A DNA stretch of 43,310 nucleotides from Acidimicrobiaceae bacterium (GTDB lineage Bacteria > Actinomycetota > Acidimicrobiia > Acidimicrobiales > RAAP-2). The stretch spans positions 378-43,687 of the forward strand of contig PMON01000016.1 in NCBI GenBank assembly GCA_003162395.1, written 5' to 3'. A program made the position numbers and the translations under genes. Positions 20,394 through 28,597 of the stretch are shown here, piece by piece; position 1 is the first letter of the stretch; every line of letters begins with the position of its first letter. The notes under the pieces are model-generated. The model saw only the letters and a program-made list of their open reading frames with translations, was not told the DNA's origin and did not search any database.

Positions 20394-21359
20394 ATGCGCA
20401 CCTCCCTGCGGCACCTGACGCTCCCTGTCCTGCACCACCAGGTGAACCACCTCTCGTACTTCCACGCGATCGTCATGGGGCTCTTGCAGGGGGTGACCGA
20501 GCTCTTCCCGGTCTCGAGCCTCGGACACAGCGTGATCCTCCCCCAGCTGCTCGGATGGTCGGACCTCTCGACTGCGCAGTCCCAGCCCGAGAGCTTCTAC
20601 CTCGCGTTCATCGTCGGGCTGCACGTGGGAACCGCGGTCGGGCTCCTCGCCTTCTACTGGCGCGACTGGGTCCGCCTCGTCGGTGCGTTCTTCGCAACGC
20701 TGCGGACGCGCCGCGTCGACTCACCAGACCAGCGCTTCATCTGGCTGCTCATCTTCGCGACGATCCCCGTCGGCATCGTGGGCCTCGTCTTCGAGCACCG
20801 GCTGCGGGTGCTGTTCGCCAAGCCCTTCGCCGCATCGGTGTTCCTCGCGATCAACGGCGTGATCCTGATCGGCGGCGAGCTCGTTCGGCGCCGCACCCTC
20901 GCCAACAAGGGCAGGCTGCGCACGCCCAAGGGCCGGCACGCGGCGGTCCCCGACGACGCAGGGGGCGGGTTCCGCAGGCTCGAGACCCTCACGTTCACGA
21001 GGGGAACCGCGATCGGGAGCACCCAGATCCTCGCCCTGTTCGCCGGCATCAGCCGGTCGGGCGTGACGATGGTCGCGGGCATCACCGAGGGCCTCGACCA
21101 CGAGGACGCGGCCAGGTTCAGCTTCATGCTCGCGACCCCGGTGATCTTCCTCGCCGGGCTCTTGAAGCTGTCCGACCTCACCGGCCCGCTCGGCGACGGC
21201 ATCCGCACCCAGACCGTCGTCGCGGCGATCTGCGCGGGGATCGCCGCGTGGGTGTCGGTCAAGTTCCTCGTGCGCTACTTCCGGACAAGGACGCTCTGGC
21301 CGTTCGGCGTCTACTGCCTCCTCGCGGGCACGGCCTGCGCCATCTACTTCTCGAGATAG
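20394..21359 (+). CDS. uppP: Undecaprenyl-diphosphatase (UppP/BacA)
   Basis: Integral membrane enzyme that removes one phosphate from undecaprenyl diphosphate, recycling the lipid carrier of peptidoglycan and other cell-wall polymers. 321 residues with about eight hydrophobic segments. GLLQGVTELFPVSSLGHSV at about 29-47 holds the (E/Q)xxxE and PVSSxxH signature; FAGISRSGVTMVAG near residue 220 holds the conserved Arg. A charged loop of about 35 residues (residues about 165-200) is somewhat long for the family. The ATG at 20394 has a TAGCGT at 20379-20384 with 9 bases between, so the leader would be at most a few bases. Convergent with recR. Confidence 0.94.
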   Translation: MRTSLRHLTLPVLHHQVNHLSYFHAIVMGLLQGVTELFPVSSLGHSVILPQLLGWSDLSTAQSQPESFYLAFIVGLHVGTAVGLLAFYWRDWVRLVGAFFATLRTRRVDSPDQRFIWLLIFATIPVGIVGLVFEHRLRVLFAKPFAASVFLAINGVILIGGELVRRRTLANKGRLRTPKGRHAAVPDDAGGGFRRLETLTFTRGTAIGSTQILALFAGISRSGVTMVAGITEGLDHEDAARFSFMLATPVIFLAGLLKLSDLTGPLGDGIRTQTVVAAICAGIAAWVSVKFLVRYFRTRTLWPFGVYCLLAGTACAIYFSR

Positions 21360-21369
21360 CGAGCTGCTG

Positions 21370-21972
21370 CTAGCCCTCGAGCGGTCGACGTCCGTCGAAG
21401 GCTCGGCCGAGCGTCGCGTCGTCGGCGAACTCGAGGTCACCGCCCACGGGCAGGCCGCTCGCGGGTCGCGTCATCGAGATGCCGAAGCCCGAGAGCTCCC
21501 TCGACAGGTACATCGCGGTCGCGTCGCCCTCCACGTTCGGGTTGGTGCACACGATCACCTCGGCCACCCCGCCGTCGGCGAGGCGCGACTTGAGCTCGGC
21601 GATGCGCAGCTGGTCGGGGCCGACGCCCTCGAGCGGGCTGAGCGCGCCGTGCAGGACGTGGTAGGTGCCGCGGAACGCACCTGACCGCTCGACCGCGACG
21701 ACGTCGCGAGGATCCTCGACCACGCAGATGACCGACGTGTCGCGCCTCGTGTCCGAGCAGGTGTCGCACCGACCTGACCGGTCCGCGACGTTGCAGCACA
21801 CGTCGCACAGCGAGGTCTGCTCGCGCATCTCGACGAGCGCGCCCGCGAGGCGGCGCGCGTCCTCGTCGGGCTGGCGCAGCAGGTAGAAGGCCATCCGCTG
21901 CGCGGACTTGGGACCGATGCCCGGCAGCCGCCCCAGCTCGTCGATGAGCGCGCGCAGCGGCTGGGGGTACAT
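21370..21972 (-). CDS. recR: Recombination mediator RecR
   Basis: Works with RecO/RecF to load RecA on gapped DNA. 200 residues, the normal length. Helix-hairpin-helix LGRLPGIGPKSAQRMAF at 13-29; zinc finger Cys56, Cys59, Cys69, Cys72 (the pattern CDVC...CDTC); Toprim domain from about 80 (VICVVEDPRDVVAVE, YHVLHGALSPLEGVGP). The ATG directly follows the TAG of dnaX with no gap, so the two are cotranscribed. The ybaB gene usually found between dnaX and recR is missing. Confidence 0.96.
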   Translation of the reverse strand: MYPQPLRALIDELGRLPGIGPKSAQRMAFYLLRQPDEDARRLAGALVEMREQTSLCDVCCNVADRSGRCDTCSDTRRDTSVICVVEDPRDVVAVERSGAFRGTYHVLHGALSPLEGVGPDQLRIAELKSRLADGGVAEVIVCTNPNVEGDATAMYLSRELSGFGISMTRPASGLPVGGDLEFADDATLGRAFDGRRPLEG

Positions 21973-23730
21973 CTAGGCGGGCACCTCGGTGGCACCAGGG
22001 AAGGCATCGAGCACCCGGGCCGCGGCGACCGACTCGGTCGCGTGCACCGGTCCGCCGTCGAGCTCGTCGAGGTCGAGCTCTCCCATGGGGGCCGTCGCGG
22101 GATCAGGGCCGGACGGTGCGGCCCTGGTGCGCGGCGCGGGTCGCGCCCCGTCGTCGACGACGAGGCGCAGGCTCACCGGTGTCGCGAAGTGCGCGGCGAG
22201 GGCGGCCTCGACGTCGACGCGCTTGCGCTGGTACTGGTCGAGCGGTGCCTCGCTGTCCACGGCGAAGGTGCACGTCGTGCCCTCGACGGCCGTGAAGCGC
22301 CCGGACTGGAACAGCGCCCTCGCCATCGGGGTGAGCGTCGGCAGGATCACGTCGCCCCACGCGACGGTGAGCGCGTCGCGGTCGAAGGCGGCCGCCGCGC
22401 GCGGCTCGCTCGGCGGAACGTCGCGAACCGGTGCCGCCTCGGCGGACGCCGCGGGCTCGGTCGGGGCCGCCGGCGGGGCCGGACGGGCGGCCCGCGGCGA
22501 GCCGTCGCGCGCACGCATCGAGGGCCGCAGCTCGCCCAGCGGCGCGCGCGCGCGACCCTGCGGTGGCGCGTCGCCCGCCGGGCGCGCCGTGCCAGGTGTG
22601 GCGACGTCGCGCTCGAGCCGCTCGAGCCGCTCCAAGAGCGCGGCGGGCGAGGGGTCGAGCTCGGGCTTGGCCACCCGCACGAGGGCGATCTCCACGACGA
22701 CGGTGGGATCGGGCGCGTCGCGCATCTCAACCATCGAGCGCCCCAGCGTCTCGAGTGCCCGGACGGTCCGCGCGAGGCCGAGCGACTCACCGAGAGCGGC
22801 GAGCCGCTCGCGGTCCGCACCGGCGACCTCCGCCACTGCCGGCGCGAGCTGGAGCAAGAACGCCTGGCGGAGCTCGTTGCACGCCTCGGTCGCGAGCTGC
22901 TGGGCGCTCCAGCCCGCCGCGAGCAACGTCGAGAGCGCGGTGATCACCTCGGTGACCTGCTCGGCGGCGATCGCGTCGAAGAGCTGGTCGAACGAGGGCC
23001 GGACGTCGTCGGCGTCCCCGGACGCGGCCACCTGGTCGAGCGCGCTCAGGGCGTCGCGTGCCGAGCCGTGCCCGCGGCGCACCGCGGCGTCGAGCGCGTC
23101 GTCGGGCACCTCGAGGGACGCGGCGTCGCGGATGTCGCGCAGCAGCCCCTGGAGCGTCTCGCCGGAGAGCAGCCGGAACTCGAGGTGCTGGGTCCGGCTC
23201 TTGACCGTCGGCAGGACCTTTTGGGGGTCGGTGGTCGCGAGCACGAAGACCACGTGGCTGGGCGGCTCCTCAAGGGTCTTGAGCAGCGCGTTCGCCGCCG
23301 CGGTCGAGAGCATGTGGACCTCGTCGACGATGTAGACCTTCCAGCGGCCGGGCGTGCCCAGCGCGGCGTGGTTGATGAGGTCCCGGATCGCGTCCACGCC
23401 GTTGGTGGACGCGGCGTCGAGCTCGGTGACGTCGAGCGAGGTGCCCCGGGTGATCTCGGTGCAGCTGTGGCACGTGCCGCACGGCTCCCCGTCGCTCGGA
23501 CGCTCGCAGTTGAGCGCCTTGGCAAGCAGCCTCGCCGAGGTGGTCTTGCCGGTGCCCCGAGGGCCGCTGAACAGGTAGGCGTGGGCCACGTGGTCCGACG
23601 CGACCGCGGTGCGCAGCGCGCGCACCACGTGGTCCTGGCCGCGCAGCTCGGCGAACGTCGCGGGTCGGAACCGCCGATAGAGGGAGGTGACGCCGTCGGC
23701 TGCCGTCGACGCGGACCCCCCTGCAGTCAT
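21973..23730 (-). CDS. dnaX: DNA polymerase III subunit gamma/tau
   Basis: Clamp-loader ATPase of the replicative polymerase. 585 residues. RFRPATFAELRGQDHVV at 20-36, Walker A GPRGTGKT at 56-63, zinc-binding Cys75, Cys84, Cys87, Cys90, Walker B VYIVDEVHML, sensor 1 ATTDPQKVLPT, and SARDALSALDQ. The AAA+ region ends near residue 365. A Pro/Ala/Arg-rich linker (about 385-470) leads to a small C-terminal domain. The start is the ATG at 23730. The frame is open 48 codons further, but those would lie inside the SRP RNA gene and have no family match. It lies directly upstream of recR. Confidence 0.95.
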   Translation of the reverse strand: MTAGGSASTAADGVTSLYRRFRPATFAELRGQDHVVRALRTAVASDHVAHAYLFSGPRGTGKTTSARLLAKALNCERPSDGEPCGTCHSCTEITRGTSLDVTELDAASTNGVDAIRDLINHAALGTPGRWKVYIVDEVHMLSTAAANALLKTLEEPPSHVVFVLATTDPQKVLPTVKSRTQHLEFRLLSGETLQGLLRDIRDAASLEVPDDALDAAVRRGHGSARDALSALDQVAASGDADDVRPSFDQLFDAIAAEQVTEVITALSTLLAAGWSAQQLATEACNELRQAFLLQLAPAVAEVAGADRERLAALGESLGLARTVRALETLGRSMVEMRDAPDPTVVVEIALVRVAKPELDPSPAALLERLERLERDVATPGTARPAGDAPPQGRARAPLGELRPSMRARDGSPRAARPAPPAAPTEPAASAEAAPVRDVPPSEPRAAAAFDRDALTVAWGDVILPTLTPMARALFQSGRFTAVEGTTCTFAVDSEAPLDQYQRKRVDVEAALAAHFATPVSLRLVVDDGARPAPRTRAAPSGPDPATAPMGELDLDELDGGPVHATESVAAARVLDAFPGATEVPA

Positions 23731-23763
23731 CGGCTCGATGCTATGCGGCAGGTACGTGACCGG

Positions 23764-23885
23764 GGCCCGAAGCGATGGCCAGGCTGGCTGCGGCACCCGG
23801 TGCAACCTGCTGAGAGCTGCTGCCTTCCGGCCCTGACCCGGTTCACAGGCGCCCGTCGCGCAGGACCCGGCCACCGCTTCGGACC
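23764..23885 (-). ncRNA. ffs: Signal recognition particle RNA, small (4.5S-type)
   Basis: On the minus strand the domain IV core TGTGAACCGGGTCAGG, then GCCGGAAGGC with its GGAA tetraloop, then AGCAGC is near-canonical SRP RNA. The two ends pair over 20 bp, allowing three G-U pairs: 5' end at 23885 going down (GGTCCGAAGCG...) against the 3' end at 23783-23764 (...CGCTTCGGGCC). This gives a single long hairpin of about 122 nt. The RNA joins Ffh in co-translational membrane targeting. It lies 33 bases upstream of dnaX on the same strand, as in some other actinobacteria. Exact ends are inferred from the helix. Confidence 0.93.
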
Positions 23886-23966
23886 TCGGTCGTCGTGCAC
23901 GTTACCGTGCGCCAGGTCGGTGCCCACGAGCCCATTGAGTAGCCTGCGCGCGCCGTTCATCGGCGA

Positions 23967-24051
23967 GGAGGAGTGCGAGAGCGGCCGAATCGGCACGATT
24001 GGAAATCGTGTGTGGGGCAACCCACCGTGGGTTCAAATCCCACCTCCTCCG
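23967..24051 (+). tRNA. tRNA-Ser (anticodon GGA)
   Basis: 85 nt. Acceptor stem GGAGGAG/CTCCTCC (7 bp) with discriminator G at 24051. The anticodon stem CACGA/TCGTG encloses the loop TTGGAAA with anticodon GGA at 24001-24003. A long variable arm (GTGGGGCAACCCAC region) is typical of class II tRNA-Ser. The T arm is GTGGG-TTCAAAT-CCCAC. CCA is not encoded, so it must be added after transcription. tadA begins one base after the end of the tRNA. Confidence 0.97.
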
Positions 24052-24052
24052 C

Positions 24053-24532
24053 GTGTGCCCCACCCAGCTGGACGCCGACGGCGCCGTCGACGACGACGCC
24101 GCGATGCGGCTCGCGATCATCGCGGCGCGCGAGGCAGGCGACCGCGGTGACGTCCCGGTGGGCGCGGTCGCGCTGCGCGCGGGCCGCGTGCTCGCGACCG
24201 CGGGCAACGCGCGCGAGCGGCTTCGCGACCCGACCGCGCACGCCGAGCTGCTCGTGCTCCGGGCGGCGTCCGCGACGCTCGGGAGCTGGCGGCTCGACGA
24301 CGTGACGATCGTGGTCACCTTGGAGCCCTGCGCGATGTGCGCCGGCGCGCTCGTCAACGCGCGCGTCGAGCGGCTCGTGCTCGGCGCCATGGACCCCAAG
24401 TCAGGCGCGGTCGGCTCGCGCTACAACCTGCTGGCGGACCCGCGGCTCAACCACGAGGTCGTGGTCACGACGGGCGTGCTCGCCCAGGAGTGCGCGAGCG
24501 TGCTCTCGGCGTTCTTCGCCGAGCGGCGGTAG
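24053..24532 (+). CDS. tadA: tRNA-specific adenosine deaminase TadA
   Basis: Deaminates A34 of tRNA-Arg(ACG) to inosine. 159 residues if it starts at GTG 24053. Zinc site and catalysis: THAEL-type motif TAHAELLVL with His63 and Glu65, and EPCAMCAGAL with Cys93 and Cys96. GDVPVGAVAL and GSRYNLLADPRLNH are also typical. The GTG start is 1 base beyond the tRNA-Ser gene, with no ribosome binding site. The first Met that begins the conserved MRLAIIAAREA is at 24104 and is the alternative. The GTG start gives the N-terminal length usual in the family. The gene is presumably cotranscribed with the tRNA. Confidence 0.93.
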   Translation: MCPTQLDADGAVDDDAAMRLAIIAAREAGDRGDVPVGAVALRAGRVLATAGNARERLRDPTAHAELLVLRAASATLGSWRLDDVTIVVTLEPCAMCAGALVNARVERLVLGAMDPKSGAVGSRYNLLADPRLNHEVVVTTGVLAQECASVLSAFFAERR

Positions 24533-24533
24533 C

Positions 24534-25385
24534 TCACCAGCTCGGCGCCTGGGTGCCGCGGACTCGTTGCGGTGGCGTCATCGTCGTGAACGGCAGCACC
24601 CATCCCCCGCCACGCTTGGCCGCGACGACGCCCTCCAAGAGCTGCTCGGCGACGAGGCCGTGCGGCGCACCAGCGACGCTCGGGGCGATCAGGTTCGCGA
24701 GGCGTGCCGCGAGCCGCGCCCTCGGGCCCGGCGCGTAGCCCCATCGGCTCCGCAAGAAGCGCTCAGCGAGGGCGATCTGCTCGGGCGTCACCGCCGAGAC
24801 GTCCCAGCCTGAGGCGTCGAGCGCGATCCCGAAGGCCGAGGTGATCGGGGCAGCGAGCATCGCCTCGGCGCCGGCGAGGACGCCCGGCGAGCCCGCGCGG
24901 CGCGTCGAGGCCGCGCGGCGCTCGCGCACGACGATGGTGCCCGCCGCGAGGTCACCGAGGCGCTGATGCCGCTTCGTGGCAAGGATCATCCACAGCCCAA
25001 GGAGCAAGAACAGGTAGTCCGCGAGCCGGACCACGTTGCGCACGAGGCTCGCGAGGAAGCCGACGGGGCGTCCGTCCAGGCGCACCACGCGCAGGCCGAC
25101 GGCGAGCTTGCCGAGGGACCGCCCGCCGCTCAGCATCTCGAGGATGACGAAGTAGCCGAGCACGTCGAGCAGCACGAACACCGAGAAGACCCCGATGGCG
25201 AGGAGGCTGCTCGACGACGAGCCCGCGGACGTGATCGACGAGACGACCCCGGCGAAGAACAGGATCGCGCCTTGGGCCATCGTGTCGAGCAAGATGGCCA
25301 CACCGCGCGAGCCCGCGCCGGCGAGCACGAGCTCGATGCTCACGCCCTCGGGCGTGGCCGTCACGAACCGATCCTCGAGGTCCAC
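24534..25385 (-). CDS. RDD family membrane protein
   Basis: 283 residues. The RDD domain covers about residues 20-155 with three hydrophobic segments (about 27-50, 60-88 and 112-138). It has the family's conserved charges: AGAGSRGVAILLDTMAQ near the start, GRSLGKLAVGLRVVRLDGRPVGFLASLVRNVVR in the middle, and KRHQRLGDLAAGTIVV at the end. A cytoplasmic C-terminal tail of about 125 residues contains SPGVLAGAE and a helical FLRSRWGYAPGPRARLAARL part. Function is not established for the family. Its start codon is 3 bases from that of the divergent SpoIIM-like gene, the same pair of genes seen together in mycobacteria. Confidence 0.88.
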   Translation of the reverse strand: MDLEDRFVTATPEGVSIELVLAGAGSRGVAILLDTMAQGAILFFAGVVSSITSAGSSSSSLLAIGVFSVFVLLDVLGYFVILEMLSGGRSLGKLAVGLRVVRLDGRPVGFLASLVRNVVRLADYLFLLLGLWMILATKRHQRLGDLAAGTIVVRERRAASTRRAGSPGVLAGAEAMLAAPITSAFGIALDASGWDVSAVTPEQIALAERFLRSRWGYAPGPRARLAARLANLIAPSVAGAPHGLVAEQLLEGVVAAKRGGGWVLPFTTMTPPQRVRGTQAPSW

Positions 25386-25388
25386 CCG

Positions 25389-26387
25389 ATGAACCTAGAA
25401 CGCTTTGTCTCGAGCAGGGCAGCCCCGTGGCGCGAGCTCGACGCACTGGTGCGCCGAGCGCGGGGCGGCGTCACCACGCTCACCCCCGGCCAGCTGCTCG
25501 AGCTCGGCGAGCACTATCGCGCCGCGGCCGCGGACCTCGCGCTCGCACGACGAGCCTTCCCCTACGAGCCGGTCACCGAGGAGCTGGCCGACCTGGTCGG
25601 CCGGGCCCGCGGCATCGTCTACGAGCGCGCGGCGCACGGCGAGTCGGTCGGGCGGTTCTTCTCGAGGACGCTGTGGCGCGAGCTCCGCGCCATGTCGTCG
25701 CTCCTGTGGCTGTCGATCGCGGTGATCACGGGCTCGGTGCTCCTGGGCGTGCTGTGGGCAGTGTGGGACCCCGCGAGCTCCGCGGGGCTGCTGCCGAGCG
25801 GCTCGCACATCTCGGTGCACACCAAGGGCGCCTTCTACGGCGTGTCGGTCGCCTCGCGGGGCGGGCTCGCCGCGGAGATCTTCGTCAACAACATCATCGT
25901 CGCGTGCCTCGTCGTCGTCGGCGGCTTCACCTACGGCGTCATCACGGTGTGCTCGCTCGCCTACAACGGCGCGCTGCTCGGCGTCATCGGCACGCTCGAG
26001 TGGAAGGGGGGCGGGTTCTCCCAGTTCGTCCGGCTCGTCGTCCCCCACGGGCTGCTCGAGCTCAGCTGCTTCGCACTCGCGGGCGCGGCGGGGCTCTGCA
26101 TCGCGAGGGCGCTCATCGACCCGGGGCGCCTCACGCGCGCCGAGGCGCTCGCCGGTGCGACACCGAGGATCGGCGCCGCGATCGTCGGCGTCATGGTCTT
26201 TTTGGTGTGCGCCGGCACGGTCGAGGGCTTCATCACCCCGTGGGACCTCTCGCTGCCTGCCGCGCTCGCCCTCGGCCTCGCGCTGTGCACGGCGTTCTGG
26301 TCCGCCGTGGTGGTGCGCGGGCGCCCCGCACGACGCGCGGCGCGAGAGCGGCCTCACACCCTCGCGAGCGACTTCAGCCGCGCGTAG
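25389..26387 (+). CDS. SpoIIM-like (stage II sporulation protein M family) membrane protein
   Basis: 332 residues. A cytoplasmic helical N-terminus of about 100 residues begins MNLERFVSSRAAPWRELD and includes YRAAAADLALARR. Five to six hydrophobic segments follow, from about residue 110, with IFVNNIIVACLVVVGGFTYGV and VPHGLLELSCFALAGAAGL, the most conserved parts of the family. SpoIIM helps drive septal peptidoglycan hydrolysis in Bacillus sporulation, but homologues in actinobacteria occur next to MoxR/DUF58/RDD genes and are not sporulation genes. No sporulation genes are seen here. The last 34 bases overlap the 3' end of the convergent DUF58 gene. Confidence 0.88.
   Translation: MNLERFVSSRAAPWRELDALVRRARGGVTTLTPGQLLELGEHYRAAAADLALARRAFPYEPVTEELADLVGRARGIVYERAAHGESVGRFFSRTLWRELRAMSSLLWLSIAVITGSVLLGVLWAVWDPASSAGLLPSGSHISVHTKGAFYGVSVASRGGLAAEIFVNNIIVACLVVVGGFTYGVITVCSLAYNGALLGVIGTLEWKGGGFSQFVRLVVPHGLLELSCFALAGAAGLCIARALIDPGRLTRAEALAGATPRIGAAIVGVMVFLVCAGTVEGFITPWDLSLPAALALGLALCTAFWSAVVVRGRPARRAARERPHTLASDFSRA
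25392..25397 (-). promoter_or_regulatory. Candidate -10 box of RDD gene, inside spoIIM-like gene
   Basis: TAGGTT on the minus strand with 6 bases to the RDD GTG at 25385. The box overlaps codons 2-3 of the divergent SpoIIM-like gene. Confidence 0.5.
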
Positions 26388-27634
26388 GCGGTGACGAGGG
26401 CGGGCCCGAGCTGCGCGGGCGCGGCCTCGACCACCTGGGCGCCGAGGGACGTCGCCTGGCGCACCGCCGTGCCATGGGCGTCCAGCAGCTCGAGCGCGAC
26501 GGACGCGCGCAGCACGTCGTGGTAGTCCTCGGTCATCGACGTCGCGGCTCGGACCAGGTCCTCGTCGAGCGTCGTCGCGACGATCATCTCGTGACGGCGG
26601 ACGACGATCGGCACGGCGTCGAGGATCGTTCGCGACGCCGCGGGGTCTGCCAGGTCCGTGAAGACCACGACGATCGAGCGCTTCGTGGCCGCCACCTGCT
26701 GGAAGGCGAGCGAGAAGTCGCTCTCGACCTCGATCGGCTCGAGGTCGTAGAGGGCCTCGACGACGTGCGCGGTGCCCCTGCGCCTCGGGGCGACCTGGCG
26801 GGTGAGGCGCGCTGCGAACGCCGTCGCGCCCACCCGGTCGCCGGCCTCGTCCGCGGCGACGCCGAGCACGCACAGCGCGTCGAGCGCGACGTCGAGCCTC
26901 GTGAGCGCCCCGACCGGCGCGCACATGAGACGGCCCGTGTCCACGAGGCATACGAGGTCGCGGTTCTCGTCGACGCGGTACCGGTTCGTCATCGGCCGCG
27001 CGGATCTCGACGTCGCCATCCAGTTCACGAACCGCACGTCGTCGTTCTCGTCGTACTCACGGATCGACTCGAACTCGGTCCCGATGCCCATGCGCCGCAC
27101 CGCCGCGCCCTCCGCGCCACGGCCCCGTCGTCGCACCGCGAGGCGTCGGGCTCGCGGGAGGTCGGGCAGCACGCGGATCGTCGCTGCGTGCAGGCTCGCT
27201 CGGTCCACCGTCGCGAGGCCGAGGGGCCCGGCGAGCCGGACGACCGCGCCCGCCAGCACGTGGGTGCCCCGGTGGCGCCCGACGAGGACGCCGCGGAGCC
27301 CTGCGGCGCTGACCTCGGCGGGCTCCACGCGCAGCTCGGGTGGCACGGGCTGGCGCAGCCGCACCACCCGCGCCGCCGTCGTGACCGTCACGGTGATCGG
27401 CACGCTCGCCGCGAGGGCGAGCGTCGGTGCCACCTCGAGGTCGATGCGCACGGGGGCAAGGCGCACCGCGATGGCGTCGACCGCGACGCACAGCACGAGC
27501 CCGAGCCCGAGTGCGACGGCGGCCGCGGGCGCGAGGCGCAGTGCGGCGACGACGCCGGCCGCCACGGCGAGGGCGGCCACGACGCGCAGGGTCGGGCGCG
27601 GGAACGACGGTGCGCACACCTCGATCGTCGCCAC
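26354..27634 (-). CDS. DUF58 family protein
   Basis: 426 residues. Two hydrophobic segments at about 16-58, a beta-rich region at 60-160, and then the DUF58 signature GTEFESIREYDENDDVRFVNW at 185-205 (broken here only by spelling it in one run of 20 or so). A von Willebrand A-like half follows (CLVDTGRLM, LDVALDALCVLG, IVVVFTDLADP). Such proteins work with MoxR ATPases, probably as substrates or metal-dependent partners in assembling envelope complexes. The GTG directly follows the TAG of moxR, so the genes are cotranscribed. Its 3' end overlaps spoIIM by 34 bases. Confidence 0.9.
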   Translation of the reverse strand: MATIEVCAPSFPRPTLRVVAALAVAAGVVAALRLAPAAAVALGLGLVLCVAVDAIAVRLAPVRIDLEVAPTLALAASVPITVTVTTAARVVRLRQPVPPELRVEPAEVSAAGLRGVLVGRHRGTHVLAGAVVRLAGPLGLATVDRASLHAATIRVLPDLPRARRLAVRRRGRGAEGAAVRRMGIGTEFESIREYDENDDVRFVNWMATSRSARPMTNRYRVDENRDLVCLVDTGRLMCAPVGALTRLDVALDALCVLGVAADEAGDRVGATAFAARLTRQVAPRRRGTAHVVEALYDLEPIEVESDFSLAFQQVAATKRSIVVVFTDLADPAASRTILDAVPIVVRRHEMIVATTLDEDLVRAATSMTEDYHDVLRASVALELLDAHGTAVRQATSLGAQVVEAAPAQLGPALVTAYARLKSLARV

Positions 27635-28597
27635 CTAGCGGGGAACCGGCACCGTGCGCACGGCGGTCTGGATCGCGTCGGCTGCGGAGAACCGGTCGAG
27701 CTCGGCCTCGGCGGTGAGGACGAGACGGTGCGCGAGGACCGGCACGGCAAGCGACGCGACGTCGTCGGGGGTCACGTAGTCGCGACCCGAGATGCACGCC
27801 GTCGCCTTCGCCGCGGCGGCCAGGTGGACCGCCGCTCGTGGGCTCGCCCCGAGCGCGACGCTCGGCAGCTCACGGGTGCGCCGCACGATCGCGACGAGGT
27901 AGTCACCGACGCCGTCGGCGAGCCGCACCAGATCGACGTCGCCACGGGCCGCGAGGAGCGTGGCGGCATCGCCGACCGCGGTCACGTCGTCGATCGTCGA
28001 CGGGGTGACCCCGCGGTGGCGCAGCGCGAGCATCTTGCGCTCGTCGGCCTCGGAGGGGTACTGGACCCCCACGCGCAGCAGGAACCGGTCGAGCTGGGAC
28101 TCCGGGAGCGGGTAGGTGCCCTCGAAGTCGATGGGGTTCTGCGTGGCGAGCACCACGAAGGGGTCCGGCAGCGGATGGCTCACCCCGTCGACGGACACCT
28201 GTCGCTCCTGCATCGCCTCGAGGAGCGCGGCCTGGGTCTTGGGCGGCGTCCGGTTGAGCTCGTCGGCGAGCAAGAGGTTGGTGAACACGGGGCCGCGGCG
28301 GAACACGAACTCGCTGCCGCGCATGGTGAGCGTGCCCGTCAGGTCCGAGGGCAAGAGGTCCGGGGTGAACTGGACGCGACGACCCTCGAGGCCCATCGCG
28401 CGGACGATCGCGGCGGCGAGGAGCGACTTGGCGACGCCAGGCGGGCCATCGATGAGCACGTGGCCGCCCGCGAGCATGGCAACGAGCGTCGCGTCGACGA
28501 GCACGCCCTGGCCCACGACGACCTTGCCCACCTCGGCGTGCACGGCAGCCCGGAGCGCCGCGGTGCGCGCGGCGTGCGCCGGCTCGAACTGCGTCAT
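27635..28597 (-). CDS. moxR: MoxR family AAA+ ATPase
   Basis: 320 residues. Walker A GPPGVAKS at 51-58, Walker B LLLADELNRTPPKTQAALLEAM, sensor 1 VLATQNPIDFEGTYPLPESQLDRFLLRV, and a C-terminal lid helix region (GASPRAAVHLAAAAKATA). MoxR ATPases act as chaperones that insert cofactors or assemble complexes, together with von Willebrand A/DUF58 partners. The ATG overlaps the stop of the DUF4350 gene by 4 nt (ATGA), and DUF58 follows with no gap, which supports a common complex. Confidence 0.94.
   Translation of the reverse strand: MTQFEPAHAARTAALRAAVHAEVGKVVVGQGVLVDATLVAMLAGGHVLIDGPPGVAKSLLAAAIVRAMGLEGRRVQFTPDLLPSDLTGTLTMRGSEFVFRRGPVFTNLLLADELNRTPPKTQAALLEAMQERQVSVDGVSHPLPDPFVVLATQNPIDFEGTYPLPESQLDRFLLRVGVQYPSEADERKMLALRHRGVTPSTIDDVTAVGDAATLLAARGDVDLVRLADGVGDYLVAIVRRTRELPSVALGASPRAAVHLAAAAKATACISGRDYVTPDDVASLAVPVLAHRLVLTAEAELDRFSAADAIQTAVRTVPVPR

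Noticed and set aside
20336-20476. Longer SixA-like protein starting at 20476
   Set aside because: The extra residues are Trp/Arg-rich, run through the uppP start on the other strand, and precede the usual family start.
23731-23874. 48-codon N-terminal extension of dnaX
   Set aside because: It lies in the SRP RNA gene and has no similarity to DnaX N-termini; the ATG at 23730 is the family-consistent start.
22042-24150. Open frame of about 700 codons on the plus strand opposite dnaX
   Set aside because: Low-complexity Arg/Gly/Val product that crosses the SRP RNA and tRNA genes; a shadow of dnaX.
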